Part shown: piece by piece, positions 36,535 through 44,577 of the stretch | Layout: each line of letters opens with the position of its first letter | How positions within the stretch are numbered: position 1 is the first letter of the stretch | NCBI RefSeq assembly: GCF_009856415.1 | Contig: NZ_WMEZ01000004.1 | Coordinates: 1-64,000 of the forward strand | Direction: 5' to 3' | DNA from: Halobacillus litoralis | GTDB taxonomy: Bacteria; Bacillota; Bacilli; Bacillales; Halobacillaceae | Length of the DNA stretch: 64,000 nt | Made by a program: the position numbers and the translations under genes | The notes under the pieces: generated by a model | Database searches by the model: none | What the model was told of the DNA's origin: nothing | The model's input: the letters and a program-made list of their open reading frames with translations, nothing else

Positions 36535-37281
36535 TTACTTTACATTCATGCTCAATTCAACCATGACGCTTGGACCGTACTGCTTTAATTGGTCGATTTC
36601 AGCCTTCGTTAAAACTCTTCCTTCTGTGACCACGGTCTCGCCATGAGAATTCACAATGTTTTTGGTCGCTTGTTTCCCTTCCAACAATTCCTCCTGCTTA
36701 CGGTCAAGGTCCTTTATACGCTCCTGGTTAGCGGTTGTAGAGAAATGAAAGGATTTCTTAGTTTCTACCGTTGCAGGAGCTTCCACTGGATCCCTAGTTT
36801 CCACTTCTCCTGTTGAAAACTCTTCGTTCAAAATGAGCAGGCTTTCCCCATAGGTGATGATGTACTCAGAAGAAACTTCTATACTATGTTGATCTTCTGT
36901 TGTCACATCAACAGAAAGAATTTGTCCATTCGTTTCATTAACATAGTACTCTGTAATTTCTCCCACTAACTCTCCGACCCGAGTCATCACTTGAGCTCCT
37001 TTAATATTAACCTTCTTGTTAATCAGTTGATTCGCAATCGGAATCTCGTTCAAATCCAGAATGGAATGCGTACTTTCTACCGTAATCGCATATTTTCCAA
37101 TTCCGATGATTTTTTGGAATGGGATCGCCTTCACACTCACTTGCGAGTCTTCATGCTCCACCGTCAAAAAATCTACGGATCCTTTTTCTGGATTGACTAT
37201 GATGGATTTCACCCGTCCGATTTCTTCACCGGCTGAAATACTAATGATTGGAAATCCGATGATTTCTACACTCTTTTTCAT
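36535..37281 (-). CDS. PRC-barrel domain protein
   Basis: 248 residues. Two PRC-barrel repeats (about 1-72: IIGFPIISISAGEEIGRVKSII and about 78-150: VMTRVGELVGEITEYYVN), then a Glu/Lys-rich helical region (about 180-220). No membrane segment or signal, so cytosolic. PRC barrels serve as small adaptor folds (RimM, photosystem H subunit). In this operon it could be a cytoplasmic scaffold; that is inference. Start could be GTG at 37296, five codons upstream; neither has a strong ribosome binding site. Confidence 0.7.
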   Translation of the reverse strand: MKKSVEIIGFPIISISAGEEIGRVKSIIVNPEKGSVDFLTVEHEDSQVSVKAIPFQKIIGIGKYAITVESTHSILDLNEIPIANQLINKKVNIKGAQVMTRVGELVGEITEYYVNETNGQILSVDVTTEDQHSIEVSSEYIITYGESLLILNEEFSTGEVETRDPVEAPATVETKKSFHFSTTANQERIKDLDRKQEELLEGKQATKNIVNSHGETVVTEGRVLTKAEIDQLKQYGPSVMVELSMNVK

Positions 37282-37302
37282 ATTATTTCTACACACCCAT
37301 CA

Positions 37303-38661
37303 TTATTTTGTATAGTGAACTTGTTGTTGAAGTACATATTTTAACTCTTCGACAAGTAGCGAGTATAATGCGAACCTATCAATCAACTCACCTACAAACA
37401 ATTCAAGCTCGTCTATTTTTCCATTTTTTATATATTGCTTAATTAGAAATTTGGAAATAGAGTAATACTCTAAATCCGATAAGCTATCGAACAGATGAGC
37501 TTTGATAAACTCTTCATACTCAAGGACAGACATTTGCTCTTCCATAAGTTCAATTTTTTCGATCATCAGTTCAAGCAGTTGTTTCCGTAATGCTTCATCT
37601 GCTACCAGCTCTTCTTCATTGTCTACTTCCAGAGCGAGACTATCTTCATTATCTTCAATATCCGGGTCTATATCATCTTGATAAGGAATAGATACGATTT
37701 CTTCACGGATATTCTGATCCTCATTATTCATTTCCCGGGTAATATCTTTGTCGGAATCTGTTGATTTATTCATGCAGTAAACAATATCTTCCTCAGGTTC
37801 CAAATCCTCGTCCTTAAAAATTAAGTTAGTAATATTCTCTGTTCTTGGCATCTCTTCAGACTCCATGGGGTCAAGTTCGAGGTCAGCTTTTTCGAAATCT
37901 AATTGAAGATTCCTTTCAGCCATCAACTCATCTTCTGTAATGTCCTCTGCATCATCAAGATCCTCTTCATCAACTAAACTTTTTTCTTCCATCCTTAACT
38001 GAGCAAGCTCTTCCTCCATTAAAGATTCTTCATCATCGTTATTGTCAATGGAGAACTCATCTTCCTGCGGTTGCATCTCTTCTACCGCTGAAAGTTCGGT
38101 TTTATCATCTTTCTCTTGAAACTCTCCATCAGGATCCTTCAACTCAACTTCTGTATCGTCTGAAGGAGAATATCCTCCTTCAATCTCTGCAGACTCTAAT
38201 GTATGGTGATTCCTTTCACCTTCTTGATCCTCACCTGTAATTTCTTGAAGTAAGTTTCCATTATGTAATAACTCTTCATTAGAGTAAGAATTCTCTATTT
38301 CATCCGATTCTTGTTCTTCTATGATATGTTCTTGGTCATTTTGAATTGGGTTTGAATAATCATGGTCATCTATTAACGGGGTACTTATATCTGGTGTGGC
38401 GGTATTTTCACCTTTTCCCTCCAAAAACACCTGAGGGGCTTTTTCTTGGAGTAGAACAGTAAACACAACCCCAAGGGCTACCGCAGCTAATACTCCCATC
38501 CAAAAAGCGTAAGTGATGGTTGCTAGAAGAGCTAATGAACTAATCAATGATCCTGAGAGCCATAAAATCAACCGGCCTTTAACAGATAAGTTCATCGGTA
38601 CATATCTAAGAATAATGAATGCTAGAGCAATGGTTACTAACCATATGAGTAGATCTGTCAT
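37303..38661 (-). CDS. Membrane-anchored highly acidic protein, unknown
   Basis: 452 residues, not recognised. Three hydrophobic segments at the N-terminus (about 3-20, 30-48, 52-72), then roughly 250 residues dominated by Glu and Asp with low complexity (about 80-340), and a predicted helical C-terminal domain (about 350-452, LRKQLLELMIEKIELMEEQM, LEYYSISKFLIKQYIKNGKI). GAGGAGG upstream of the ATG. Located between the PilX-like gene and the PRC-barrel gene, so probably an accessory of this pilus type. Confidence 0.7.
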   Translation of the reverse strand: MTDLLIWLVTIALAFIILRYVPMNLSVKGRLILWLSGSLISSLALLATITYAFWMGVLAAVALGVVFTVLLQEKAPQVFLEGKGENTATPDISTPLIDDHDYSNPIQNDQEHIIEEQESDEIENSYSNEELLHNGNLLQEITGEDQEGERNHHTLESAEIEGGYSPSDDTEVELKDPDGEFQEKDDKTELSAVEEMQPQEDEFSIDNNDDEESLMEEELAQLRMEEKSLVDEEDLDDAEDITEDELMAERNLQLDFEKADLELDPMESEEMPRTENITNLIFKDEDLEPEEDIVYCMNKSTDSDKDITREMNNEDQNIREEIVSIPYQDDIDPDIEDNEDSLALEVDNEEELVADEALRKQLLELMIEKIELMEEQMSVLEYEEFIKAHLFDSLSDLEYYSISKFLIKQYIKNGKIDELELFVGELIDRFALYSLLVEELKYVLQQQVHYTK

Positions 38662-38682
38662 GTTATTTCCTCCTCTCTTTTT

Positions 38683-40386
38683 TTATTGATCATAAAAGTG
38701 ATGATCTATTTCTTTCACTGTGATTTTATCGACCGTAGGTATTCCATCAGGTGGATTTAAGATAAGTTCTTGAGCATATTCTATCGTCAACCTGGATAAT
38801 TGTGGATTTAATGAGTCTTGATTATCCTGTACATACAACGGATCACGACTACTTGAAAAATTTGTGGAACCGGGGAAGTAATGATCACTGGATGAACCTT
38901 TAACGGCATTTAATGTTACATTTCTTCCATATACTCCTCCAAGGATTTTCAAGTTTGAGCCAACACCGTATATATCTAAATTGCTATTCGTGTAAAAAAA
39001 AGCATTAATCACTTTTGGTTCACTGTTGTATAAATTATTGTTAGAAATCGTTAGTTCACCTTCACTTACTACGACGAGTGTTCCACCACTTTCGTTAGAC
39101 AAGTTCTCTATAGTTCCTCCAAAGCGAGTATATAAAGTTCCGTTCATATTTAAATCTTCTCTTATATCAATTCCATGGTTTGTGTAAATGCTTCCTTGAA
39201 AGGTCAGGTCACTCAGATAAATCCCGCACTTATTGTTCTGATCGTTGTTTCCATTACAATTCTCATTTTTGGGATATCCATTGATATACATGAATTTTTC
39301 TTCCGGCAATAATACGGTTCCAGTTAAGCTAGCATTTTCATGGACATAAATGGATCCATCAACGGTGAGAGAGGACTCATCGTTTCCATCTGGTTCGAGG
39401 GTTAGATCACCGTCCACAATTAAATTCCCATCCACTTTCAAGTTAGATCCTTTTAATTTTAGATCTCCACGAATATAAGTATCTCCATAAAACCGATCAG
39501 GAGCTTTTGGAGATTTCCCCTGTCTTTCGTAACCTCTTTTGATAACTTGATAACCATTAATCTCATCTATGTTGCCAGGGTAACCATTCGTTGTAATATT
39601 TCCCATTGAATTATTTCTTTTTTCAGTGATATATTCTAATACTTTTAGTGGAGCGACATCAGGGTTTTCATCTACAATTCTAGGTTTAATCTCAAAGTAA
39701 GAGTCTAATTCCTCTTCTGATATTCTCCAATTCCATAGCCAGCCGGGTACTTCATACCGCCCCTTAACTGATAAGTCACCTTGGATAGATGGATAGGAAG
39801 TATTCGCCCATCGACCATATCCAGAAATGAAATAAGCTTCATCATGTAACCTTAAATCATTTCCAACAAATACATCTCCCTTAATAAAAGGTGCGCCGTT
39901 CAAACGCATGTCCCCTGGAGTTACAGCCCCATACCTGAATACATCAGCAATCGTAGATATCGTAAACGTACGGACTAACGTTTTATCTGAACCTTCTACA
40001 TCAACTTCTATATCAACCCTCTGCAGGAACACACCATTTTCTCCATCCTTCAAAACCTTTATCTTAATAAGTCCATCTTCACCTAATCTTTGCTCTGCTT
40101 GATGAACTACACTATCGATTCTACTGATAACCCCGCCTAAACCCGGGGTCGCTTCAGCAAGATCAGCATTGATTTCATCGACACCTTTCATAATATGAGC
40201 CTGAGCTTCCTGCACCGTCATCTCAGCATCCGCTTTCGTCTCTATAAAATCTGTATTAGCCGAAGAAAACTGCTGAGAACCGATTGTATAACTCATCAAA
40301 CTCAAGCCTAAGATACTGAAGATGACAAACATAATTAGAACAGTAACAAGAACATAGCCATCTTCATTTTTTAAAAGATTTCTCAT
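38683..40386 (-). CDS. PilX-like large minor pilin/adhesin with repeat body
   Basis: 567 residues. N-terminus MRNLLKNEDG then YVLVTVLIMFVIFSILGLSL: a prepilin-type cleavage site with Thr instead of Glu at mature position 5, as in PilX/GspK-like tip components. The body (about 150-500) is a succession of short Gly/Asp/Asn strands such as GDMRLNGAPFIKGDVFVGND, DLKLKGSNLKVDGNLIVDGD, LTVDGSIYVHENASLTG, resembling a beta-solenoid or bactofilin-like stack. Probably a surface-exposed tip subunit or adhesin. Three bases after the PilW-like gene. Confidence 0.72.
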   Translation of the reverse strand: MRNLLKNEDGYVLVTVLIMFVIFSILGLSLMSYTIGSQQFSSANTDFIETKADAEMTVQEAQAHIMKGVDEINADLAEATPGLGGVISRIDSVVHQAEQRLGEDGLIKIKVLKDGENGVFLQRVDIEVDVEGSDKTLVRTFTISTIADVFRYGAVTPGDMRLNGAPFIKGDVFVGNDLRLHDEAYFISGYGRWANTSYPSIQGDLSVKGRYEVPGWLWNWRISEEELDSYFEIKPRIVDENPDVAPLKVLEYITEKRNNSMGNITTNGYPGNIDEINGYQVIKRGYERQGKSPKAPDRFYGDTYIRGDLKLKGSNLKVDGNLIVDGDLTLEPDGNDESSLTVDGSIYVHENASLTGTVLLPEEKFMYINGYPKNENCNGNNDQNNKCGIYLSDLTFQGSIYTNHGIDIREDLNMNGTLYTRFGGTIENLSNESGGTLVVVSEGELTISNNNLYNSEPKVINAFFYTNSNLDIYGVGSNLKILGGVYGRNVTLNAVKGSSSDHYFPGSTNFSSSRDPLYVQDNQDSLNPQLSRLTIEYAQELILNPPDGIPTVDKITVKEIDHHFYDQ

Positions 40387-40389
40387 TAA

Positions 40390-40890
40390 TCACTCAGTCC
40401 CTAAGCGGAAGATTTTTACCAGGCTGTAGGTTTCCTCTGTATTTTCTTTAAAAATTTCTAAATGGACCGTCAACTTATTACCATTAAGTTCGAATGTTGT
40501 ATTAGATAAATCCATATCATCAGCATTTTGCTGAATATCGTCTATAAGTAAATGACCATTTTCAATGGAGACTTCTGCCGTTTCTTCTATGTATGTAAAG
40601 GTTGAATCGTCATCCATGCCATTTAAACGAGTCGCTTTTGCGGTGAATGCTTGAAAGGTCGTTGTATCCGCATTTTGGACGTTGATGGAATCGACGTTGA
40701 TTAAGTGTTCTTCCAAACTTAAGACAAGGATATTCGCTTCTTTTCTTATCTCTGTTTTAGTTGAGGATGTTTCAACAGCACCTGTGACGAAGTAAAACGC
40801 ATGATAAGCAGCCACCATCACAATCATCGAGAGGCTGACTACGGCTAAAAGTTCTACTAATGTCATCCCTTTTTCGCTTTTAATATTCAT
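40390..40890 (-). CDS. PilW/ComGF-like minor prepilin
   Basis: 166 residues. Leader MNIKSEKG, then MTLVELLAVVSLSMIVMVAA with Glu at mature position 5; a single N-terminal helix and a beta-rich remainder (about 70-166). Probably a minor pilin for initiation or tip assembly. Overlaps the PilV-like gene as ATGA. Confidence 0.8.
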   Translation of the reverse strand: MNIKSEKGMTLVELLAVVSLSMIVMVAAYHAFYFVTGAVETSSTKTEIRKEANILVLSLEEHLINVDSINVQNADTTTFQAFTAKATRLNGMDDDSTFTYIEETAEVSIENGHLLIDDIQQNADDMDLSNTTFELNGNKLTVHLEIFKENTEETYSLVKIFRLGTE

Positions 40891-41297
40891 CGCTCAACAT
40901 ATCCTTCTAATTGAGTCTCTTTATTTTTTGCCGAGACTGTAACGACAATTTTCGTTAAGTAATTACTCAAACTAGGTTCATCAGGATCTGTCACCAGCAC
41001 ACGCCCTTCATATTGTTCCACGTTGTTGTCGACTGGCAATTCTAGCAAGTCAGGGATGTTCACTGGTATCTCCCCCTTGCCTTTTTGATCGTCCAAATCT
41101 TCCAGTGATTTAGATTGATAGGCTTTTAAAACACCATCAGCAATTTCCATGGTCGTAAAGTCCTTATCTATCGTGTTCGATTGTGTCATTGTATTCATGA
41201 CGATTTGTGTTGAGACAATGAATACGACAAGAAGTAAGGCCATGGCCACAACCACTTCTACGAGTGAGAATGCTTTCTCTTCACTGAAATCAGGCAT
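40887..41297 (-). CDS. PilV-like minor prepilin
   Basis: 136 residues. Leader MPDFSEEKA, then FSLVEVVVAMALLLVVFIV: Glu at mature position 5, but Ala instead of Gly before the cleavage point. Peptidases of this class tolerate Ala in some substrates. First gene of the pilus operon; GGGGGAAATGGCGG upstream of the ATG. Confidence 0.8.
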   Translation of the reverse strand: MPDFSEEKAFSLVEVVVAMALLLVVFIVSTQIVMNTMTQSNTIDKDFTTMEIADGVLKAYQSKSLEDLDDQKGKGEIPVNIPDLLELPVDNNVEQYEGRVLVTDPDEPSLSNYLTKIVVTVSAKNKETQLEGYVER

Positions 41298-41331
41298 CCG
41301 CCATTTCCCCCAATTTGCGTCTATTAGTAAA

Positions 41332-41360
41332 ATTATATCGTAAACCTAGGACTTTGTCCT
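41332..41360 (-). promoter_or_regulatory. Promoter of the pilus operon with dyad at -35
   Basis: Minus-strand AGGACA (41360-41355), 17 bases, TATAAT (41337-41332), about 35 bases before the first pilus gene. The -35 lies in the inverted repeat AGGACAAAGTCCT (41348-41360), a possible operator. A perfect -10 with a poor -35 suggests regulation. Confidence 0.55.
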
Positions 41361-41397
41361 GTGAGAATTCGACAAATTACCCACTAATTACACAAAA

Positions 41398-41428
41398 AAA
41401 CCGTCCAATAATAATCATTGAACAGTTT
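41398..41428 (-). terminator. Terminator overlapping the end of the GGDEF gene
   Basis: AAACTGTTCAAT pairs with ATTGGACGGTTT (two G-U pairs) on the minus strand and is followed by TTTTTTTG. The 5' stem contains the last codons and TGA stop of the cyclase gene, insulating the pilus operon. Confidence 0.8.
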
Positions 41429-43148
41429 GTATGAGTTCATTATAACTCGCAACACGGTCCCGACCTCTTTGCTTCGCCCCTATATACATCGCACGATCGG
41501 CTTGACGGATTAAATCAAAAGCTTCATCACAATGATCAGGATACGTAGCTACACCAATACTCGCCGTCAATGAAATGGAGATAGGTTCTATCGAATGATC
41601 GATATGTTCGTAGGAAATAAAAGGCTTTTGTATGATGCTCTCACGTATAGAATGAGCAACTTCCAAGGCCTCCCTTTGATTGTATCCCGGCAAAAGGAGG
41701 ACAAATTCCTCTCCTCCATACCTCGCAAGTGTCCCGTGTCCACCTACTACCTTCTGAAGTCTCTCTGATAGTGAAGCGAGAACTTCATTGCCACTTTCAT
41801 GCCCGTATGTATCGTTCACACGCTTAAAGTGATCAATATCCAATAAAACGAGGGAAATCGGCTCTACATTCTCTTGCCTTTGATTTACTTTAAAGATGTT
41901 CACGATATGGTCTTCAAAATAACGATAATTATATAAGCCTGTCAGAGCACAACGCTCACTTTCTGCTTTGGTTTTCTCGTAGTGCCTGGCATTATCTATC
42001 GCCACACCTAAATAGTTGCCCAGGATATTTAAAATCATAAATTGAAATTGTACGAAAGCTCGCTTTGTGGTGGAGTAGATCGTAATGACCCCAACAATTT
42101 CTCCGTTTCTCTCCACGGGTACAGACAAGACCGTTTCAGCACGATCAGGGGTATATTGATTTTCTAAGTGGGACCATTCTGATTTCTTTTTATAAAAGAC
42201 GCTTTTCCCTTCCTGCCAGGTATCACCGCTGATGCTTTGCCCTCTGGAAAGTTGGATATTAGGAAAATCGATCTCACCTGAACGATCAAAGAAACGGATC
42301 AGCTCCAACCTTTTGTTCTCATTTACGTCATAGACATAAATATAATCCACTGGAAGGAGTTCACTCAAACGATCGACGAAAATATCAAGCACTTCTTTCA
42401 CTCCAAGTTTTCCTGTCAGCTCATGCCCGATGATACTCGTCTCTCTTAAATATGTATTCACTTGATTACTGTTATGGTAAAGCATCAACATCCCTGAAAT
42501 AAAAACGAAAGGAATACCGACAAAGAAAATTCCACTCATTCCAAATTCTGAATAAACCATATAAAGGACAAAGCCGATGGGCAGAACTAGACTCGATGTC
42601 AATAGTTCCCAGAGAAAACCTTTATCGAGCCACTTAATCTCTTTATTATAAAGAACTTTTGCTACAAATTTTATTGAAAATAGGTTGAAGACAATTTGTG
42701 AGAGTGCATAACTCACGATAGGTACGGCATCGCCTATGTCATTCACAGCTGATGGACCATGTGTTCCTCCCAGGAAGTAATAGATTCCTGCTGAGACCAC
42801 TGAAATCAGTAAAAACATGAACAAGTTTATCGGTAATCGGTGAAGGTTTGTTCGACCAAGCCTCATTTTTGCCATTAATGCTAAAATGGCCACTTGAGAA
42901 ACGATGATCTCTATGAAAAGTCCATAATATAAAAAAACTGCAAATGCGATCCCCTGCGTAAAAAATACGGGGTGGTCTCCGATTTGCAGCGGAAATAAAG
43001 CTACGATGGAAGCAAGAATGATAAATGCAGCAATCTCTATCCTGTTCCCTTCAAAAACAGGAGTCAACCACAAGTACAAATAAACTAAACTAGCAGGCCA
43101 AATGGTTGCCCACACAAACCAAACGGCATATTTCTTTTGCTTCGTCAT
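41415..43148 (-). CDS. Membrane diguanylate cyclase (7TM-GAF-GGDEF)
   Basis: 577 residues from the ATG at 43148 (GGTGGTAAG upstream). N-terminal region with about seven membrane helices (about 5-230), a GAF-like sensor domain (about 240-385), and a GGDEF domain (about 405-570) with ALTGLYNYRYFEDH, LLDIDHFKRVNDTYGHESGN and active-site RYGGEEF. The usual RxxD inhibitory site five residues before GGEEF is absent (GGHGTLARYGGEEF), so product inhibition through the I-site is not expected. Makes c-di-GMP from two GTP. Directly upstream of the pilus operon, separated by a terminator. Confidence 0.9.
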   Translation of the reverse strand: MTKQKKYAVWFVWATIWPASLVYLYLWLTPVFEGNRIEIAAFIILASIVALFPLQIGDHPVFFTQGIAFAVFLYYGLFIEIIVSQVAILALMAKMRLGRTNLHRLPINLFMFLLISVVSAGIYYFLGGTHGPSAVNDIGDAVPIVSYALSQIVFNLFSIKFVAKVLYNKEIKWLDKGFLWELLTSSLVLPIGFVLYMVYSEFGMSGIFFVGIPFVFISGMLMLYHNSNQVNTYLRETSIIGHELTGKLGVKEVLDIFVDRLSELLPVDYIYVYDVNENKRLELIRFFDRSGEIDFPNIQLSRGQSISGDTWQEGKSVFYKKKSEWSHLENQYTPDRAETVLSVPVERNGEIVGVITIYSTTKRAFVQFQFMILNILGNYLGVAIDNARHYEKTKAESERCALTGLYNYRYFEDHIVNIFKVNQRQENVEPISLVLLDIDHFKRVNDTYGHESGNEVLASLSERLQKVVGGHGTLARYGGEEFVLLLPGYNQREALEVAHSIRESIIQKPFISYEHIDHSIEPISISLTASIGVATYPDHCDEAFDLIRQADRAMYIGAKQRGRDRVASYNELIQTVQ

Positions 43149-43222
43149 CTTACCACCCCACCCTAAGGACCTACCCTTGCACACAACTATTTTACCTTTA
43201 GAATATACAGAACATACCTATC

Positions 43223-44521
43223 CTACCACGAATTTTCTTTACTTTCAAAATATTTCCTTACTTTGGATATGAAATATAGCGACCCTGTAATGAGCAGGAC
43301 GCCGTCTTCTCCAACATTGGAAGAGGCTTCCCGAATGGCCTGCACGTAATCCTCAACGGCTTTGGTCTCCGTAATCTCCGAGTATTCAGCAAGCTCACGG
43401 CCTTTTAAGGCTCTCGGAAAATCAAAAGTTGTCATATAAGCTGTATCGACAACACTCTGCAGTTGTTTCAACATTTTCTTTACAGGCTTGTCTTCTAATG
43501 CAGAGTATACGAGGACAATCTTTTTGCCAACGTGATGACGTTTGACTGTTTCTACCAGCGCGCTCGTGCCTTCTTCATTATGAGCGCCATCTATAATCGT
43601 CAAAGGAGCATCCTTCACTTTCTCAAACCTTGCAGGCCAACGTGTGGACGCAATTCCTTTTCCATAAAGACTGCGGTCAATCCGCACCCCAAGCGACCTT
43701 AATACTTCTGCTGACTGTATGGCCAACGCCGCATTTTCCACCTGGTGAGGGCCTTTCATTTGACTGACATAAGTTTCAGAATGGAACGTTGCATTTGAAA
43801 AAACAAAACTCTCTCCTTCATCATTACTGGATTGATGGATAGCTTCAAAATCATGGCCAAGTCTGAATACCCTTGAATGACATGACCTCGCTTTTTGGGT
43901 GACTACTTTTACAGCTTCCTCCTGCTTGACCCCAGTAACTACAGGGATTTCGGGTTTGATGATTCCCGCTTTTTCTTCTGCAATTTCTCCTATTGTAGAA
44001 CCTAGAACATTCATATGGTCGTGTCCGATATTTGTGATAAGGGATAGAACAGGGGTTAGGATATTTGTAGAATCATACCGTCCTCCCAAACCTGTCTCTA
44101 TTAATACAAGATCAAGGGCAGCTTCGGAAAAATAAAGCATGGCCATTGCTGTTATAATTTCAAATTCGGTAGGTTCTCCTAAAGTCGTTTGTCTCAATTC
44201 TTCAGATAGAGGTTTAATTCTAATAACTAATTCAGCTAAAACTTCATCATGAATGGGCTGTCCATCAACACTGATTCGCTCATTGAATCTCTCTATATAT
44301 GGAGAAGTGAAGGTCCCTACTGACATTCCCTGCTGTTGAAGGATATGACGCAGAAAGGAAAGTGTGGAACCTTTCCCGTTCGTTCCAGCAATATGGACCG
44401 ACCTGAATTTTTTCTCTGGATGACCAAGCCTCTTCATCATCCATTCCATTCGCTTCAACCCTGGCTTCACTTTGAATTTCTCTCTAGAGTGAATCCAATC
44501 CATTGCTTTTTCATACTCCAT
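43223..44521 (-). CDS. folC: Folylpolyglutamate/dihydrofolate synthase
   Basis: 432 residues, Mur ligase fold. P-loop HIAGTNGKGSTLSFL near residue 45, SPYIERFNERI, VLIETGLGGRYDSTN near 135, LGSTIGEIAEEKAGIIK, and DGAHNEEG near 315. Adds glutamate to folates. Downstream of valS by 56 bases, as in B. subtilis. Confidence 0.96.
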   Translation of the reverse strand: MEYEKAMDWIHSREKFKVKPGLKRMEWMMKRLGHPEKKFRSVHIAGTNGKGSTLSFLRHILQQQGMSVGTFTSPYIERFNERISVDGQPIHDEVLAELVIRIKPLSEELRQTTLGEPTEFEIITAMAMLYFSEAALDLVLIETGLGGRYDSTNILTPVLSLITNIGHDHMNVLGSTIGEIAEEKAGIIKPEIPVVTGVKQEEAVKVVTQKARSCHSRVFRLGHDFEAIHQSSNDEGESFVFSNATFHSETYVSQMKGPHQVENAALAIQSAEVLRSLGVRIDRSLYGKGIASTRWPARFEKVKDAPLTIIDGAHNEEGTSALVETVKRHHVGKKIVLVYSALEDKPVKKMLKQLQSVVDTAYMTTFDFPRALKGRELAEYSEITETKAVEDYVQAIREASSNVGEDGVLLITGSLYFISKVRKYFESKENSW

Positions 44522-44577
44522 TTCTATTCCCTCTTTTCAAAAAAGGAGAGTACTCCGTAGAATACCCTCCTCCTTCT

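Noticed and set aside
37303-38661. Halophilic-type acidic proteome signal from the acidic pilus-operon protein
   Set aside because: The acidity is confined to low-complexity linkers; housekeeping proteins in the window have ordinary composition, so it says little about salt adaptation.
41298-41414. c-di-GMP riboswitch upstream of the pilus operon, as in some clostridia
   Set aside because: The promoter lies only about 35 bases from the first gene, and no GEMM-like aptamer sequence is visible. The pilA leader is also too short.
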